A stretch of 64,000 nucleotides of DNA from Teratosphaeria epicoccoides. Taxonomy: Eukaryota > Ascomycota > Dothideomycetes > Mycosphaerellales > Teratosphaeriaceae. The translations under genes were made by a program, and so were the position numbers. The stretch lies in the NCBI GenBank assembly GCA_021401465.1, contig JADDMT010000059.1:1-64000 (forward strand). The letters run 5' to 3'. Below are positions 31,785-42,200 of this stretch, piece after piece. Every line of letters starts with the position of its first letter. The stretch's first letter is position 1. Under the pieces are notes generated by a model, which saw nothing but the letters and a program-made list of their open reading frames with translations, had not been told where the DNA came from and made no database searches.

Positions 31785-32723
31785 ATGAACCGACCTTTAA
31801 AACAAGCACTACCCATTCATGGCTGGACTATCAAGTACGAATTGTATGAGCCCAAAAGCCATGTGAGTGGCAGTCTCAGTCTGAGCGAGAAGACCTTAGT
31901 GTTCGTCCACGGTACGCCATGGTCGTCCAAAGTCTTCGTGCCCATGGCCGAAGCCATATCGGCGACCTACCGATGCCGGATCTTGCTCTACGACCTTCCA
32001 GGTTACGGACAGTCCCAAAGCTTCAAATCCAGTGCATCGACGCAATCCGATAAGAATGGATTCGTTGGAGACACTTCTGTGAAGGCGCAGGCAAGTGCTC
32101 TCGCGAACCTACTTGAGGTCCTCAAACTGGACGGGAGGGCTTCTAGCAGCGTGAGGCCGACCCTGATTGCGCACGATATCGCCGGCACCATTGCGTTGCG
32201 CGCCCATCTGTTCCACGGTTGCGAGTTCGACAGTCTTGTGCTGCTCGATACCAATGCGGTCCTTCCTTGGGGCGATGGGATGTACAAGCTCATTCGCTCA
32301 CAGCCACAGGTCTTCACGGAATTGCCCTTGCCCATATTCGAAGCTGTCGTGCGGGCGATGACCAAGAGTGCAATTCACCAATCCAGCAAGGCCGGATCAG
32401 CCTGGGAGGATGCAATGGCCGAGCCATGGATCGTGTGCAAGGAAACACAATGTAACTTCGTGCGGCAGATCGCGCAAGCGAATGATGCTGACGTTGCAGA
32501 GATGCTTGACCAGAACATGTATGAAAGGGTACGTTGCGACGTCAAGATATTGTGGGGTGAGGAAGACCAACGGATTCCGCGCGAGAAGATGGAAAGGCTG
32601 GTTGGGCTGCTCGGTGATCGATTGAAGAGCTTCGTCGTCGTCCCTCATGCTGGCCACCTCCTAATGATCGACCGGCCAGAAAGGGTTGTTACCGAGATTG
32701 CTGCGTGGTTGACACGGCGGTGA
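31785..32723 (+). CDS. alpha/beta hydrolase with Asp nucleophile
   Basis: 312 residues in one exon, ATG at 31785. The fold is marked by LVFVHGTPWSSKVF (HGxP oxyanion loop), LLYDLPGYGQS, the nucleophile elbow LIAHDIAGTIALRAH, the acid turn ILWGEEDQRIP and VVPHAGHLLMIDRPE carrying the catalytic His. The nucleophile position is Asp, not Ser, as in epoxide hydrolases and haloalkane dehalogenases. A cap region lies between about residues 165 and 240. No signal peptide, so probably cytosolic or peroxisomal; the C-terminus (LTRR) is not a PTS1. The substrate cannot be told from sequence. Confidence 0.85.
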   Translation: MNRPLKQALPIHGWTIKYELYEPKSHVSGSLSLSEKTLVFVHGTPWSSKVFVPMAEAISATYRCRILLYDLPGYGQSQSFKSSASTQSDKNGFVGDTSVKAQASALANLLEVLKLDGRASSSVRPTLIAHDIAGTIALRAHLFHGCEFDSLVLLDTNAVLPWGDGMYKLIRSQPQVFTELPLPIFEAVVRAMTKSAIHQSSKAGSAWEDAMAEPWIVCKETQCNFVRQIAQANDADVAEMLDQNMYERVRCDVKILWGEEDQRIPREKMERLVGLLGDRLKSFVVVPHAGHLLMIDRPERVVTEIAAWLTRR

Positions 32724-33085
32724 TCGATGTTTTTGTCCTGAGACCTTCAATCCTTATCCTCTCCACGCTCAATTGATCTTCTCACGACCTCCCTTTGTGC
32801 TTGAAGCCACCGTGGCAAGCTTGTACACATATCAGGACTACTTCGAATGTTTTTGTCGAGTCATCAGATTGAGAGGCTTGGCCGTGCCACCTTCCCTCAA
32901 ACAACGGAAAAGGACATATGTCGCAAGAGCAATACGCTTGCAGGACATTCTTGTGACTGTTGACAGGACTCATAACCGACAGAATGCGCTTGCACATTGT
33001 TGATGACGGCTCTTATTTCGAAAGGCGCAACACAATGCCATGTCAACACTGAAGTTCTGCGTTAATATATCCCACCAGACCAGCT
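32724..33085. other. intergenic region before the PAP2 gene
   Basis: 362 bases between two + strand genes; nothing recognised. Confidence 0.5.
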
Positions 33086-34003
33086 ATGACAAGCAGAAAA
33101 GTTCGCCAAGCCGTTCAATGGCTGCGTAGCGAAGCACTCAATTTGATCACGCTCCTGGTGCTCGCCGCCGTGGGCTTAGGCACGTTCCTGGCTCCTCCGT
33201 CCTCGAAAATCCACTTTACAATCTTCGGACCGTACGGAGATTTGAGCTCGCCTCAATATGCCTACGCACACAGGGACCCCACGATGCCGACATGGGCCAA
33301 CGGGCTCACTGCCGCTTTGGCGCCGATACCGATCATGTTGATCGCGCAGTTTTGGTCTGTGGCAGGCTACTTATAAGCTTCGCTGAAAGACTGACATGAG
33401 GATACAGGTACAAGAGCTTCACGGACTTCGCCAACGGCGTCACGGGTCTTTTCCTCGCTGTTCTCGGTGCTTGCACATTTCAGGTCATTACCAAGATCGT
33501 AATCGGTGGACTGCGACCGCACTTTTTCGATGTCTGTCAGCCGAATGTCGTCTTTCCTGCTGCGCCTCACAATGGGTATGTTCGCACAGTTCTCTATCTG
33601 AATACATCGTCAGTGCTGACTTTTATCATTCAGCTTCGGCTGGCGAGGCTTGACATACGACCACACAATCTGCACATCAGACCCGAAGCTCCTCAAGGAT
33701 GCAATGATGAGCTTTCCGTCAGGTCACACAGCGGCTGCGTACGCTAGCATGCTGTTCCTGACGCTATACCTCTTCTCGCACCTCAAGCCATTATCGGGCC
33801 ACGGCAGAGACTGGCGACTCGTTGTGAGCTTGTTGCCGCTGCTGAGTGCTTTACTCATCGGAGAAAGCCTCATCAGGGACGACGTACATCATGTACGCGA
33901 TGTGTATTTTGGAGCTATGCTAGGTATATTTTGGGCGCTGGCGGCGTATCGGACGAGGTTTGAGAGCATAACGGACCAGCAGAAGAATGATGTGCCAACG
34001 TGA
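33086..34003 (+). CDS. PAP2-family lipid phosphate phosphatase (Dpp1/Lpp1-like), C3 motif altered
   Basis: Exons 33086-33354, 33408-33575 and 33634-34003 give 268 residues; both introns have good donors, CTGAC branch sites and CAG acceptors. Six membrane helices are likely. Motif C1 is intact as KIVIGGLRP (Kx6RP), C2 as FPSGHTAAAY (PSGH). C3 should be SRx5Hx3D, but here reads SLIRDDVHHVRD: the Arg after Ser is Leu, with both the catalytic His and the final Asp kept at the right spacing. The family removes phosphate from phosphatidate or diacylglycerol pyrophosphate at the ER or vacuole membrane. The missing Arg normally holds phosphate, so activity may be weak or changed, unless this is a sequence error. 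Confidence 0.88.
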
Positions 34004-34350
34004 AGGCCTGGAAGTGGTAGATTGTCTACTGCAAGAGGGCAGTAGGCGAAATCTCCTGGAGCTACGAGTCGTCCAGATCAATAGATCGAGAGTACCCGTG
34101 CTCTCATTCGTGCTTGGCATTGAGCTGCATGGCAACCCCAGTAACTTGCAATGCGATTGATGAGATCCAATCATGGTTATGGCTCGAGCTATGTTGGTAT
34201 GAAGGATGGGCAGGATTACAGAGGCGGTTTATTATTAAAGGTTTCCTGACCCGGCCATGCACAGCAATCTGTTAGACTTCGGCTTGTTCCAGGATATAAA
34301 GCTATCGTTTACTAATATAGCCCCTATCATTCGTTTGTCAGGAGGTCAAG
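34004..34350. other. intergenic region before the PhoD-like pseudogene
   Basis: 347 bases; a run of A/T near 34220-34240 and a TATAAA at about 34295 could be remnants of the promoter of the pseudogene. Nothing else recognised. Confidence 0.5.
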
Positions 34351-35590
34351 ATGAAGGTTTCCATGATCATCAACGCGCTCACCTGGGCAGCCGTTGCAAC
34401 GGCGAGCTGGACGATAGATCTGAACTACAGGTCGCCGTCAGAGCGTCACCCGGGCATAAGAATCTCGCTCCACAAAGTCAACAAGAAAAGCGCCCCGGGG
34501 AAGGCATGGTTAGCTTCCCAGATCAACTTCACCCATGGCGTCGCCTCTGGGGATCCGTGTCCGACTTCAGTCATCCTGTGGACCAGAGTCTCGCCAATGC
34601 TGGTAGATGTGAATACTAGCAGCACGATCTCAGGGTGTTTGCCGCTTTACAGTCCTGTGCCAATCGCCAGTGTTGCTGGGTCGGACGGTAGCAACAAGGT
34701 GATCTCCACGGCACCTGTCTGCCTTGGATTCAAAGGCTCGGAAATCAGGGATTTCAGCAAAGCCGTCAACGGTGGCACGGTGTACACCTCCTCTGATGTC
34801 GACTACACGGTCAAGGTAGAAGCGCAGGATCGATCTGCCTTCAACCAGTATTATTACCAGTTCAATGTGTGCGGTTCAAACAACACTAGCCGTATTGGTC
34901 GTACCAAGACCACGCCGACTCCAAACGACTATGTTATGGAGGTTGGCCTTGCAATTTACTCGTGCAACAACTTTCCCTTTGGCTTCTTCAATGCTTTCGG
35001 CAAGCCGGCGAGAAAGGACTCTGTGGACTATGTGCTCAACGGTGGGGACTACATCTACGAGTATGCTGGCGATGGCGACTACGAATATGGCTACAGCATT
35101 GGCAGGACACCTAGACCTGAAGCTGTCATTCTCACTTTGGACGATTACCGTACCGATTTGGATTTGCTCTTCTCTCACGAGCAGTTTCCCTGGATCCCTG
35201 TCTGGGACGACCATGAGGTAGCTGACAATACCTATCGCGATGGGAAGGCTGACGTGAACAATGCCGAGGCTTCGTTCGTAAGCGACGGAGGTATCGCCGT
35301 CGACCAGCGCAAATTGAAAAGTCTCTTCTCCGTGCCCGTACGGGCAGAACATCACGCTTGCTAGGGCGAACGACAATTCCGGCTGGCTAGAGATGGCCGA
35401 TAGCGAGTTGCACTGAACGACCTGTACTATCCAAATCACCTACGATGAGGTGAATGCAAGCTACTCCGGACTGCCAACGATTGTCACACGCAATCCCTAC
35501 GAGACCTCTTTGGCATACTTCACCGTAAAGTCTGGCGCCGACCGATCGCAGCGGCCAATTGCCGGTGGCGTTGCGGATGTTGTAACATGA
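34351..35590 (+). pseudogene. PhoD-like alkaline phosphatase/phosphodiesterase, internally deleted
   Basis: From the ATG at 34351 the frame codes a secretory start (MKVSMIINALTWAAVATASW) and the PhoD N-terminal and first catalytic parts: FTHGVASGDPCPTSVILWTR, YSCNNFPFGFFNAFG, VDYVLNGGDYIYEYAG and WIPVWDDHEVADNTYRDG. After GGIAVDQRK at about 35315 the expected 200 or so residues of the rest of the catalytic domain are missing. Within 30 bases the sequence jumps, in another frame, to a family-like C-terminus: QNITLARANDNSGWLEMADS, a TGA at 35414-35416, then VNASYSGLPTIVTRNPYETS and a stop at 35588-35590. The original frame ends at TAG 35362-35364. Internal deletion, frameshift and premature stop make it non-functional. 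Confidence 0.82.
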
Positions 35591-36212
35591 GTTGAGCAGC
35601 AACTGATCGATTCATGCACTGGTATCGACGATTCTCATGACACAGTTGATGCTGGCAGCACGTCTCACTGATGGTATATTGAATGCATGAATATCTACCG
35701 TATTGCCTATTCACCTGATATTCTATGTGTGTCTTGGCGCTCCATATCACGTGATGAGGCCGGTCTACAACAGCGGAAAGCGGTAGCCTGAAGGGTGGCA
35801 AGATCATGCAGACTAACATCACGAAGAACACTGCCACGGGCCAGTGCTTCATCTCCGTGCGCAACGAGGAGGACATCTAGACGATCTGTCTCGTGACCAG
35901 ATGAACAAGAATGAAAGTCCGGTGATTCCGTCATTTGGTCAACTGCTTGACTGCTTGATATACGTGACGGCTCGTTGACGCGATCGGGCGCTTGTTGGCG
36001 CGTCTGACTGCTGAACAATATAATTAGCTCGATTGGCCACCCGCTTGATAGTTATGTAGCCTCACATGCGCTCGCGTAGCTAAGGAGTTTTGTATCGACC
36101 TCCTTCCTGTGAAGTCGTGTCAATTTCGCGCTTGCCGAGGCACCGAGACGCGTTACTTCCTTCCATCTTCGTCCATGGCGTCACTCACTATCCTTACGAA
36201 ACTTCCGCAAGC
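35591..36212. other. gene-free stretch before the CENP-X-like gene
   Basis: 622 bases. A minus-strand frame with a hydrophobic start (35876 downward) overlaps the tail of the pseudogene and lacks further support. Nothing convincing. Confidence 0.5.
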
Positions 36213-36923
36213 ATGAAGAAGATGCCGCCACGCAAGGAGCCCAAAGAAGCGGTAGTGTACCCAGCGTCAAAACGAAAAGGGCCAGCATTCAAGCCGCAAC
36301 GACCTGGGAAAGTCCCACGCGTAGCAAGCGCAGACTCTGAGAGTTCGTGGCCGGGCACCAACGATGCCTTGGCTAGCAGACCACCAAAAGCGTTGAGCGT
36401 CCATGATGATGATGGGAAATACAATGGCCATAAAGGCGCAAGTTCAACTAGCAGCAAGCAACGCATGGCGCCGATCATAAGTTCGGACTCCGACGACGAC
36501 GATGATGATGAAGAGGAATTGAGCAAAGACCCTCTCGCAAGGCCGAAGAAAGCATTACTCCCTCAGAAGGCGGCTCCCTCGAAGCGTAAGACATCGCTCA
36601 AGGATGCTCGTCATGCGACAGATGCGATTGCCGTTGCCTCGTCGCCACAGACTTTCCCGTCTCAATCAGACGGTCTACCTCAAATACCTCAAACATTGCT
36701 CGTGAGGTTACTGCACGAGCACTTCAAAGACAACGCGACCAGGATTGACAAGCATGCCATCGTCGTGTTTCAAAAGTATGTTGAAGTTTTTGTAAGAGAG
36801 GCAATTGCTCGTGCTCGGCTAGGGAAGGCGGAGCAGGAAGGGATTGATGCGGACGATAGTAAGTGGTTAGATGTCGAGGACTTGGAGAAGGTGGCAGGCC
36901 ACATGATGCTAGAATTTGGATGA
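36213..36923 (+). CDS. CENP-X/MHF2-like histone-fold protein
   Basis: 236 residues in one exon; start chosen at the first ATG of the frame (36213). Residues 1-150 are basic and disordered, with KKMPPRKEPK, an acidic DSDDDDDDEEEL run near 90-100 and Lys/Ala/Pro segments. From about residue 155 the sequence reads LPQIPQTLLVRLLHEHFKDN, then AIVVFQKYVEVFVREAIARA and WLDVEDLEKVAGHMMLEFG, which is the CENP-X fold (helix-helix-helix, ending LEVEDLEK...LLDF in relatives). The partner CENP-S/MHF1 forms a tetramer acting at kinetochores and with FANCM/Fml1-type helicases at stalled forks. The human protein has only 81 residues, so the N-terminal extension is notable. Confidence 0.8.
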   Translation: MKKMPPRKEPKEAVVYPASKRKGPAFKPQRPGKVPRVASADSESSWPGTNDALASRPPKALSVHDDDGKYNGHKGASSTSSKQRMAPIISSDSDDDDDDEEELSKDPLARPKKALLPQKAAPSKRKTSLKDARHATDAIAVASSPQTFPSQSDGLPQIPQTLLVRLLHEHFKDNATRIDKHAIVVFQKYVEVFVREAIARARLGKAEQEGIDADDSKWLDVEDLEKVAGHMMLEFG

Positions 36924-38136
36924 ACGGGTACGATGCTACGGGATAGAGTGGCGATGGACCGAGTATGCGACATGTTCCTACTTGGGCTCTTTGGTATGTC
37001 TACAGTTTTCTGAAGTACTTTTCACGTCGTTGATGTCTAGCATGCTAAAATTCGATTTGGAAGCTTCGCATTTGGGGCATGATTCGTGAAGGATGATAGA
37101 TCGAGCTCTGCCAGTCGGAGTCGCTAGACCTACGTGGAGGAGCAGGTGATGGTTGGCTTTGGCGAATTAAGAGTAGGGTTGAGGCGGGAGCAGTGGGCCC
37201 CGCAGCTTTCGGCTTTGGCGAGTGCGAGTACGCAAGGGAGAGCGACCTGCAAAGGCAAGAGGAAACGGCCGTGGAGGAGAAAAGCAAAAGCTTGCAGCAC
37301 GAGACATTGATTCTGGGAGCTAGATGGCGAAGAACGTGTCTGACGGTGATGCTTCGTACGCCGAGCTGACCTTGAGGCTGCATACGGCAGGGACCAAACC
37401 TGGAATGTCGCAGGAGGAACTATCGCGTGTGAGCATGAGCAAGAGCGCAGACCATGAGTCAGCCCAATGATCAACCGGTCGAAGCAAGAATCGACAATGT
37501 TTAAGAAATTTAAGCAGTCAACAAAACCATAACAACAAGAAGTTATCCTGTCAGCAAGCATTCAATTCAGTGGAACAGCCGTCAGCGAGGCCAGCGAGTC
37601 AAGCGGTTGATTGACTGATGGAAATGTTGAGAATACGTATCCTTTGTCACGGAACGAGCACAGCGAAGCATCTAGAGGAAAATGACCTGCGGCGTAGTCA
37701 TAGGCTCTTTCGGGCAGGACTTTCAACATTACCGAATTCCTCCCTGTTGTGCTTGATGAGCGGCTCGCTGCACCATGGCGGGCCTGCTGCTACTCATGTG
37801 GCAAGATATCGAGCTCGAGCATCATGGCTGGACGCGATGCAATGACGATAAGGCATACTGGACCTGCAATCAATTGCTCGAATGCTCCATGCGACTGCAA
37901 ACATTTCGACACGACTTTGACTGTGTCATGAAGACAAGGTACTTGCGCGCTTGGTCACAGGAGTACTTGCCTATTTGGTGTGATTGACCGTTAACTGACT
38001 ACTGACATAGCGGCAGTGTGTTGTTTTAATCGAAGATAATATGCGCAGAGTAAGATGAATCGTCGCCACAGGTGCTCCATGACCCAGTCTCCCACTTCCA
38101 CAGGTTGCGTCTCACAACGACAGGCCCACAGGTACT
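36924..38136. other. gene-poor stretch between CENP-X-like gene and cellulase
   Basis: 1.2 kb. The only item worth noting is a 70-codon frame at 37775-37987 (+) that starts in an ideal CACCATGG context and has five Cys; it has no recognisable family. No RNA gene or repeat seen. Confidence 0.5.
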
Positions 38137-39907
38137 TTACGAGGTGCTGTTGCCCTGGAACATACCAACGATACATTGCGTGACCAGTTTCTGATCAGTC
38201 CAGCGAGTGCCGCTTTGCGTGGGCGTCTCCGACAGTGTGTAGCTGGTCGCGAAGGCGCCAGCGGCCCAGCCAATCCAGCCAACGAGAACATCGCTATATT
38301 CGTTGATTTCTGCGAGTTGCTGACAAAGGTTGGTCAAGCAGGACGGGTCGTTCGCGCCGCCACCAGTCTCCGTAAGGATAGCTTGACGCTTGCTGGTGCG
38401 GAGCCAGTCACCAAGGGCGGAGAAGATGTCAACGTTGCTGGTAGTACAGCTGGTCGAGGTCCCTGAGCCGTCGCTGTCGAGGTACTGGTGGACGTCGAAT
38501 ATGAGGTTGTCAGTCGAGCCGTCCAGATTGGTGACGTTGAGCAGAGATGGGCCGGAATTGGTTGGGAACTCCTCGGCGTGCGTCCAGTCACTGCCTGGGA
38601 TCAGGATGGTGTTTGAGGTAGCTCCAGCTTGACGGATAGCAGTGACTGCCGCCTGGACGGTGTTGGACCATTTGCTAATGCTGGGAATGTCGTGCGGCTC
38701 GTTCATGAGCCCGAAAACGACATTTGTAGAGTCCGAGTACCTCTCAGCAAGCTGCGACCAGATATCGGAGAATTCAGCATTGGAAGGGCCGCCTTGGCCA
38801 ATAACCTCGCCGTTCCAGCGTCCGTAGTTGTGGATGTCGACGATACACATCTCGGCTCCAGCATCCAGGCAGCCTTGGACCAACCTGTCGTAGGCAGCGA
38901 AATTGGTTGCATCGAGGTTGCCACCGAGCTCGGAGTTGACCAGATATTGCCAGCCTACCGGCAGGCGGAACTAAAAGCGACCTTTAGAACTCATGTGTCT
39001 CTCATATGATCATCAGAGGTCGGTATACACACCGCGTTGAGGCCATCATCGGTGACGAAATGCTTGATCTGGTCGATGCCGCTGTCGCCAGGGTCCGTGA
39101 CACCACTCACGGTGCACGTACCGTCAGTGCTGCATCCGAAGTCAAAACCGCTGATGTTGATACCAGCATAGCTGACGTTTCCAGTGGCAGTGGACGACGC
39201 TGCACTGGACGAGGTGGCTACGCTCGAAGAGGCCGAGGAGGTCGTCACAGTGGCATTCATCGAAGAGGACACAAAGGGTGTTGTCGAGCTGGCAGCCGTC
39301 GAAGGCGTCGTGGTGCTCTCATGGAGGGAGACAGCAGAAACCGTGCTAGTCCTGGTCAACGTGAGCTGTGCACTTCAGGTCAGCATCTCGACTTGCTGAC
39401 CAGATGACGCTCTTGAATGTCGACTGATGCGTGTCCTCATCGCACCAAAGAGCTACGCTAGGCAACCGCGTCACGACTTTGGTAGCTCACTCGCGCCCTG
39501 ATATGTCATGTGTCCTGCATTTGGAGTTACTTACCCCTGCATTGCCACTGGGCCAAATATACGAACTTGTGTTATGAGCAGCTGGCGCAGCGCCCGTAGC
39601 CAACGGAGCAGTACCGGTGACTCGAATGCCTTGGGTTGGAATTCAGCAGGTAACGCTTCCGGCAGTCTGGTCAAGTCGTACTCGGCTCACATTGGGCGTA
39701 GTATGGGTTGTATAGATTGCAGGTCCAGCCCTTTGCGCAGGACGTTTCGCCGGCCCAGTTGATGCCACCGCCTAGTTCAGATAAGCCTGCAGCCTTGTCA
39801 AGAGGTCAACTCTGCCATCAGCGCTTACATTGGCCGTACGCAGATTGCTGAGCATGGGCAGAACCAGCTACCGCAGCCATACTGGAGGTGATAACTGAAG
39901 ACTTCAT
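38137..39907 (-). CDS. secreted endo-beta-1,4-glucanase, CBM1-linker-GH5
   Basis: Five exons on the minus strand: 39907-39829, 39771-39691, 39629-39535, 39365-39033, 38970-38137; 473 residues. The signal peptide (1-20) is followed by a CBM1: Cys 27, 38, 44 and 54 with the canonical x10-x5-x9 spacing and aromatics Trp32, Trp42, Tyr50, Tyr51 for cellulose binding. The intron after exon 1 splits the first Cys codon, which confirms the splice. A Ser/Thr-rich linker runs to about 140. The GH5 domain has FRLPVGWQYL (197-206), IVDIHNYGRW, acid/base Glu287 in LMNEPHD and nucleophile Glu397 in AILTETGGG. It matches the EG2/Cel5A type of plant-biomass fungi. The intron between exons 3 and 4 (169 nt) is longer than the rest. 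Confidence 0.93.
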
Positions 39908-41191
39908 GTTAAGAGAAGCGTGAAAAGAGTGACACGCTGCACAAAAAGGCCTGGAGAGGCAGTGATGTCGAATGTACGACCTGAGAAGATAACTTTGATG
40001 GTGGCAGAAAAGACAGCAGACTGGCTGGGCGAAGCCCATATACATACCTACTGCTGAGACCACTCCTTCCGGGTGCACTCAAGGATCGTCATTGCCAACA
40101 CAATATGCGCCTGGAGTATATTGAGCGCCAGTCTTCTAGACTACAGACAGAGGCAAACGATGCCTGAGCAATATGTTGAGCAGCTGACGAGCGTTTGAAG
40201 TTGATATAGGCTGGCGCTAAGATCTCACTCGCTGTTGGCGATAAATCCGGTCTCTCCATCTCTGTATCTTGATGCATTGGCAGTCTGTGCCTTACACAAG
40301 ATGGCCATGGATATCGTCCAAATTTTTCGTACAGCCATGCACGCAGTGGCATGACACAGGATATGTGCAATGCAGGTGACTTTTGGTTTGCTGGTGACTG
40401 GTGATTCATGTTCTTCCTCGTTCTCTCTGCAGGTGGCCAACGCCATTTCCACCAGATGGCTTGAAAGACGGCGCAGGAAACATCCTGGTCGAACACGCGC
40501 TGTCAATTCATTCTTGCTCGGTTCAGGAGACATGGTGAAACAGCTGGGGGCGAAGCGAGATTTCAATCGCGATGTTTGGCAACGTCGACGAGGAGATGCT
40601 TGACATGGGGGATAGCAACCCTCCTCGAAGTTCTGGATCGTCGTCTTCTCGGTGCAGAGAGGAGACTCATGCTGAGTGTCCTCAGACGGCATCCAGGCAT
40701 CGTGATGTCTAGCCGTTGTCGTGCCTCATGGCCGTGACGGCCGCTAAGGTACTTGTATGCTGCGTCGGGCTCGGATGCATTTTGTCTACCGGGCCGAACA
40801 TTGTTGGGCTGAGATCCCACGTGCAATCTCCGCCATTCTCTCTATCTATCATTAATCTTTGGAAGCTCGATGCGTGAGACTGCTCTGTCATACCAGCTGA
40901 CGACCACCTGCAGCCGAGACCTCGCGTGATAACAGAAGTACCGCCAGAGCCGCGTTCTTAAAGCAGCTGCACAGCGACGAATTGCAGCCAGCCCGCATGC
41001 GCTCTGGGCGCATCCTCCAGACACGGCCCAGAACAGCCGTGATCCTGGCCGTGGGTACTGCAGTGCATCCCACGACCGATAGCGACAAGCCGGACTTCAA
41101 CGATCTGAGGCTACACAGCCGGTATCGACAGATATCTGCCTGAAGGCGCAGGAGTAAGACCGCCAGCAGCAATCTACCGCAAAATAGCAAG
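39908..41191. other. divergent intergenic region cellulase/PIS1
   Basis: 1.28 kb holding the promoters of the cellulase (-) and of PIS1 (+). On the cellulase side a TATATG (minus strand, about 40037-40042) could be a TATA element. No gene recognised. Confidence 0.5.
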
Positions 41192-42200
41192 ATGAGCAAA
41201 AGAACACAGAAGCAACACGCGGCGCAAGTGGTGGAGCAGAATGGCAGTCCTGCGAATGGACACCCATCAGGCTCAGGCTGGATCGGCAGACCAGTAGACG
41301 AGACGAACGAGAACATATTCCTCTTCTATCCTAATCTAATCGGTATGCGGTATCCCGTTTGAGCAAGGGACCCAGCATGGCTGACAGCCTGGCTAGGCTA
41401 TGTGCGCATTGTCCTTGGCGTGGCCTCACTATACTTCATGCCGCTGCATCCGCGGCGATGTAGCTTCCTTTACTCGGTCTCCTGCCTGCTCGATGCGTTG
41501 GACGGCATAGCAGCGCGCAAATTCCAACAGTCCACCCGTTTTGGCGCAGTGCTAGATATGGTCACTGATCGATGCACGACCACCTGCCTGCTAGTATTCC
41601 TGGCTACCGCGAAGCCTGCGTACTCGATGATCTTCCAGGGTCTGATCAGTCTGGATCTGGCAAGTCACTACATGCACATGTATGCGACGTTGGCGATGGG
41701 CGGGTCAGGGCAGAGCCACAAGAACGTCAGCGCGAATAGGAGCTGGATCATGAACAAATACTACACTAACAAGGTAATAAGCGAATCTCAATAGTATTCT
41801 GTTATGAAGCTGACAACTCGCGCAGACCATACTCTTCATCTGCTGCGCACTAAACGAGCTCTTCTTCATCGCGCTGTACCTGCTCTGCTTCAGCTCGCCG
41901 ATCATCACGCCAGCACTGCTCCCAGCAGCTGGTCTCTCCACGAACGCAACAACGCCCGTCACCCTGCACCAGCCAGCCCCAAGCCTGCTCTTCCCGAGCC
42001 CATTCAGCGCCGCAGCAATGGAGATGGCAAGAGCAAACAAGATGGACAGCACTGTACCGTGGATTTTGACTCTTGCCTCGGCACCAGTAATGGTGTTAAA
42101 ACAATACATCAACGTCGAGCAGCTGGTCAAGGCAAGCCAGTGGTTAGCGGAGGGTGACAGAAGAGACCGCAAAAAGATGCAAGATGCTAGGAGCAGGTAA
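41192..42200 (+). CDS. PIS1: CDP-diacylglycerol-inositol 3-phosphatidyltransferase (PI synthase)
   Basis: Exons 41192-41342, 41397-41773 and 41826-42200 give 300 residues; introns of 54 and 52 nt. The CDP-alcohol phosphotransferase motif is complete: Asp83, Asp86, Gly87, Ala90, Arg91, Gly100, Asp104 and Asp108 in the pattern DxxDGxxARx8GxxxDxxxD. FLFYPNLIGYVRIVLG before it and the helices ISLDLASHYMHMYATL and TILFICCALNELFFIALYLL after it fit PI synthase rather than choline or ethanolamine enzymes. It makes phosphatidylinositol at the ER. The protein is about 80 residues longer than yeast Pis1 (220), mainly at the N-terminus and in a Pro/Ala/Ser loop (about 215-245). The intron GTAATA donor is weaker than average. 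Confidence 0.94.

Noticed and set aside
35520..35876. Minus-strand frame with hydrophobic start and several Cys, like a small secreted protein
   Set aside because: It overlaps the antisense of the PhoD-like pseudogene tail, has no intron or family support, and its Cys pattern is irregular.
40888..41316. Cys/Leu-rich minus-strand frame upstream of PIS1
   Set aside because: It overlaps exon 1 of PIS1 in antisense and has no independent support.
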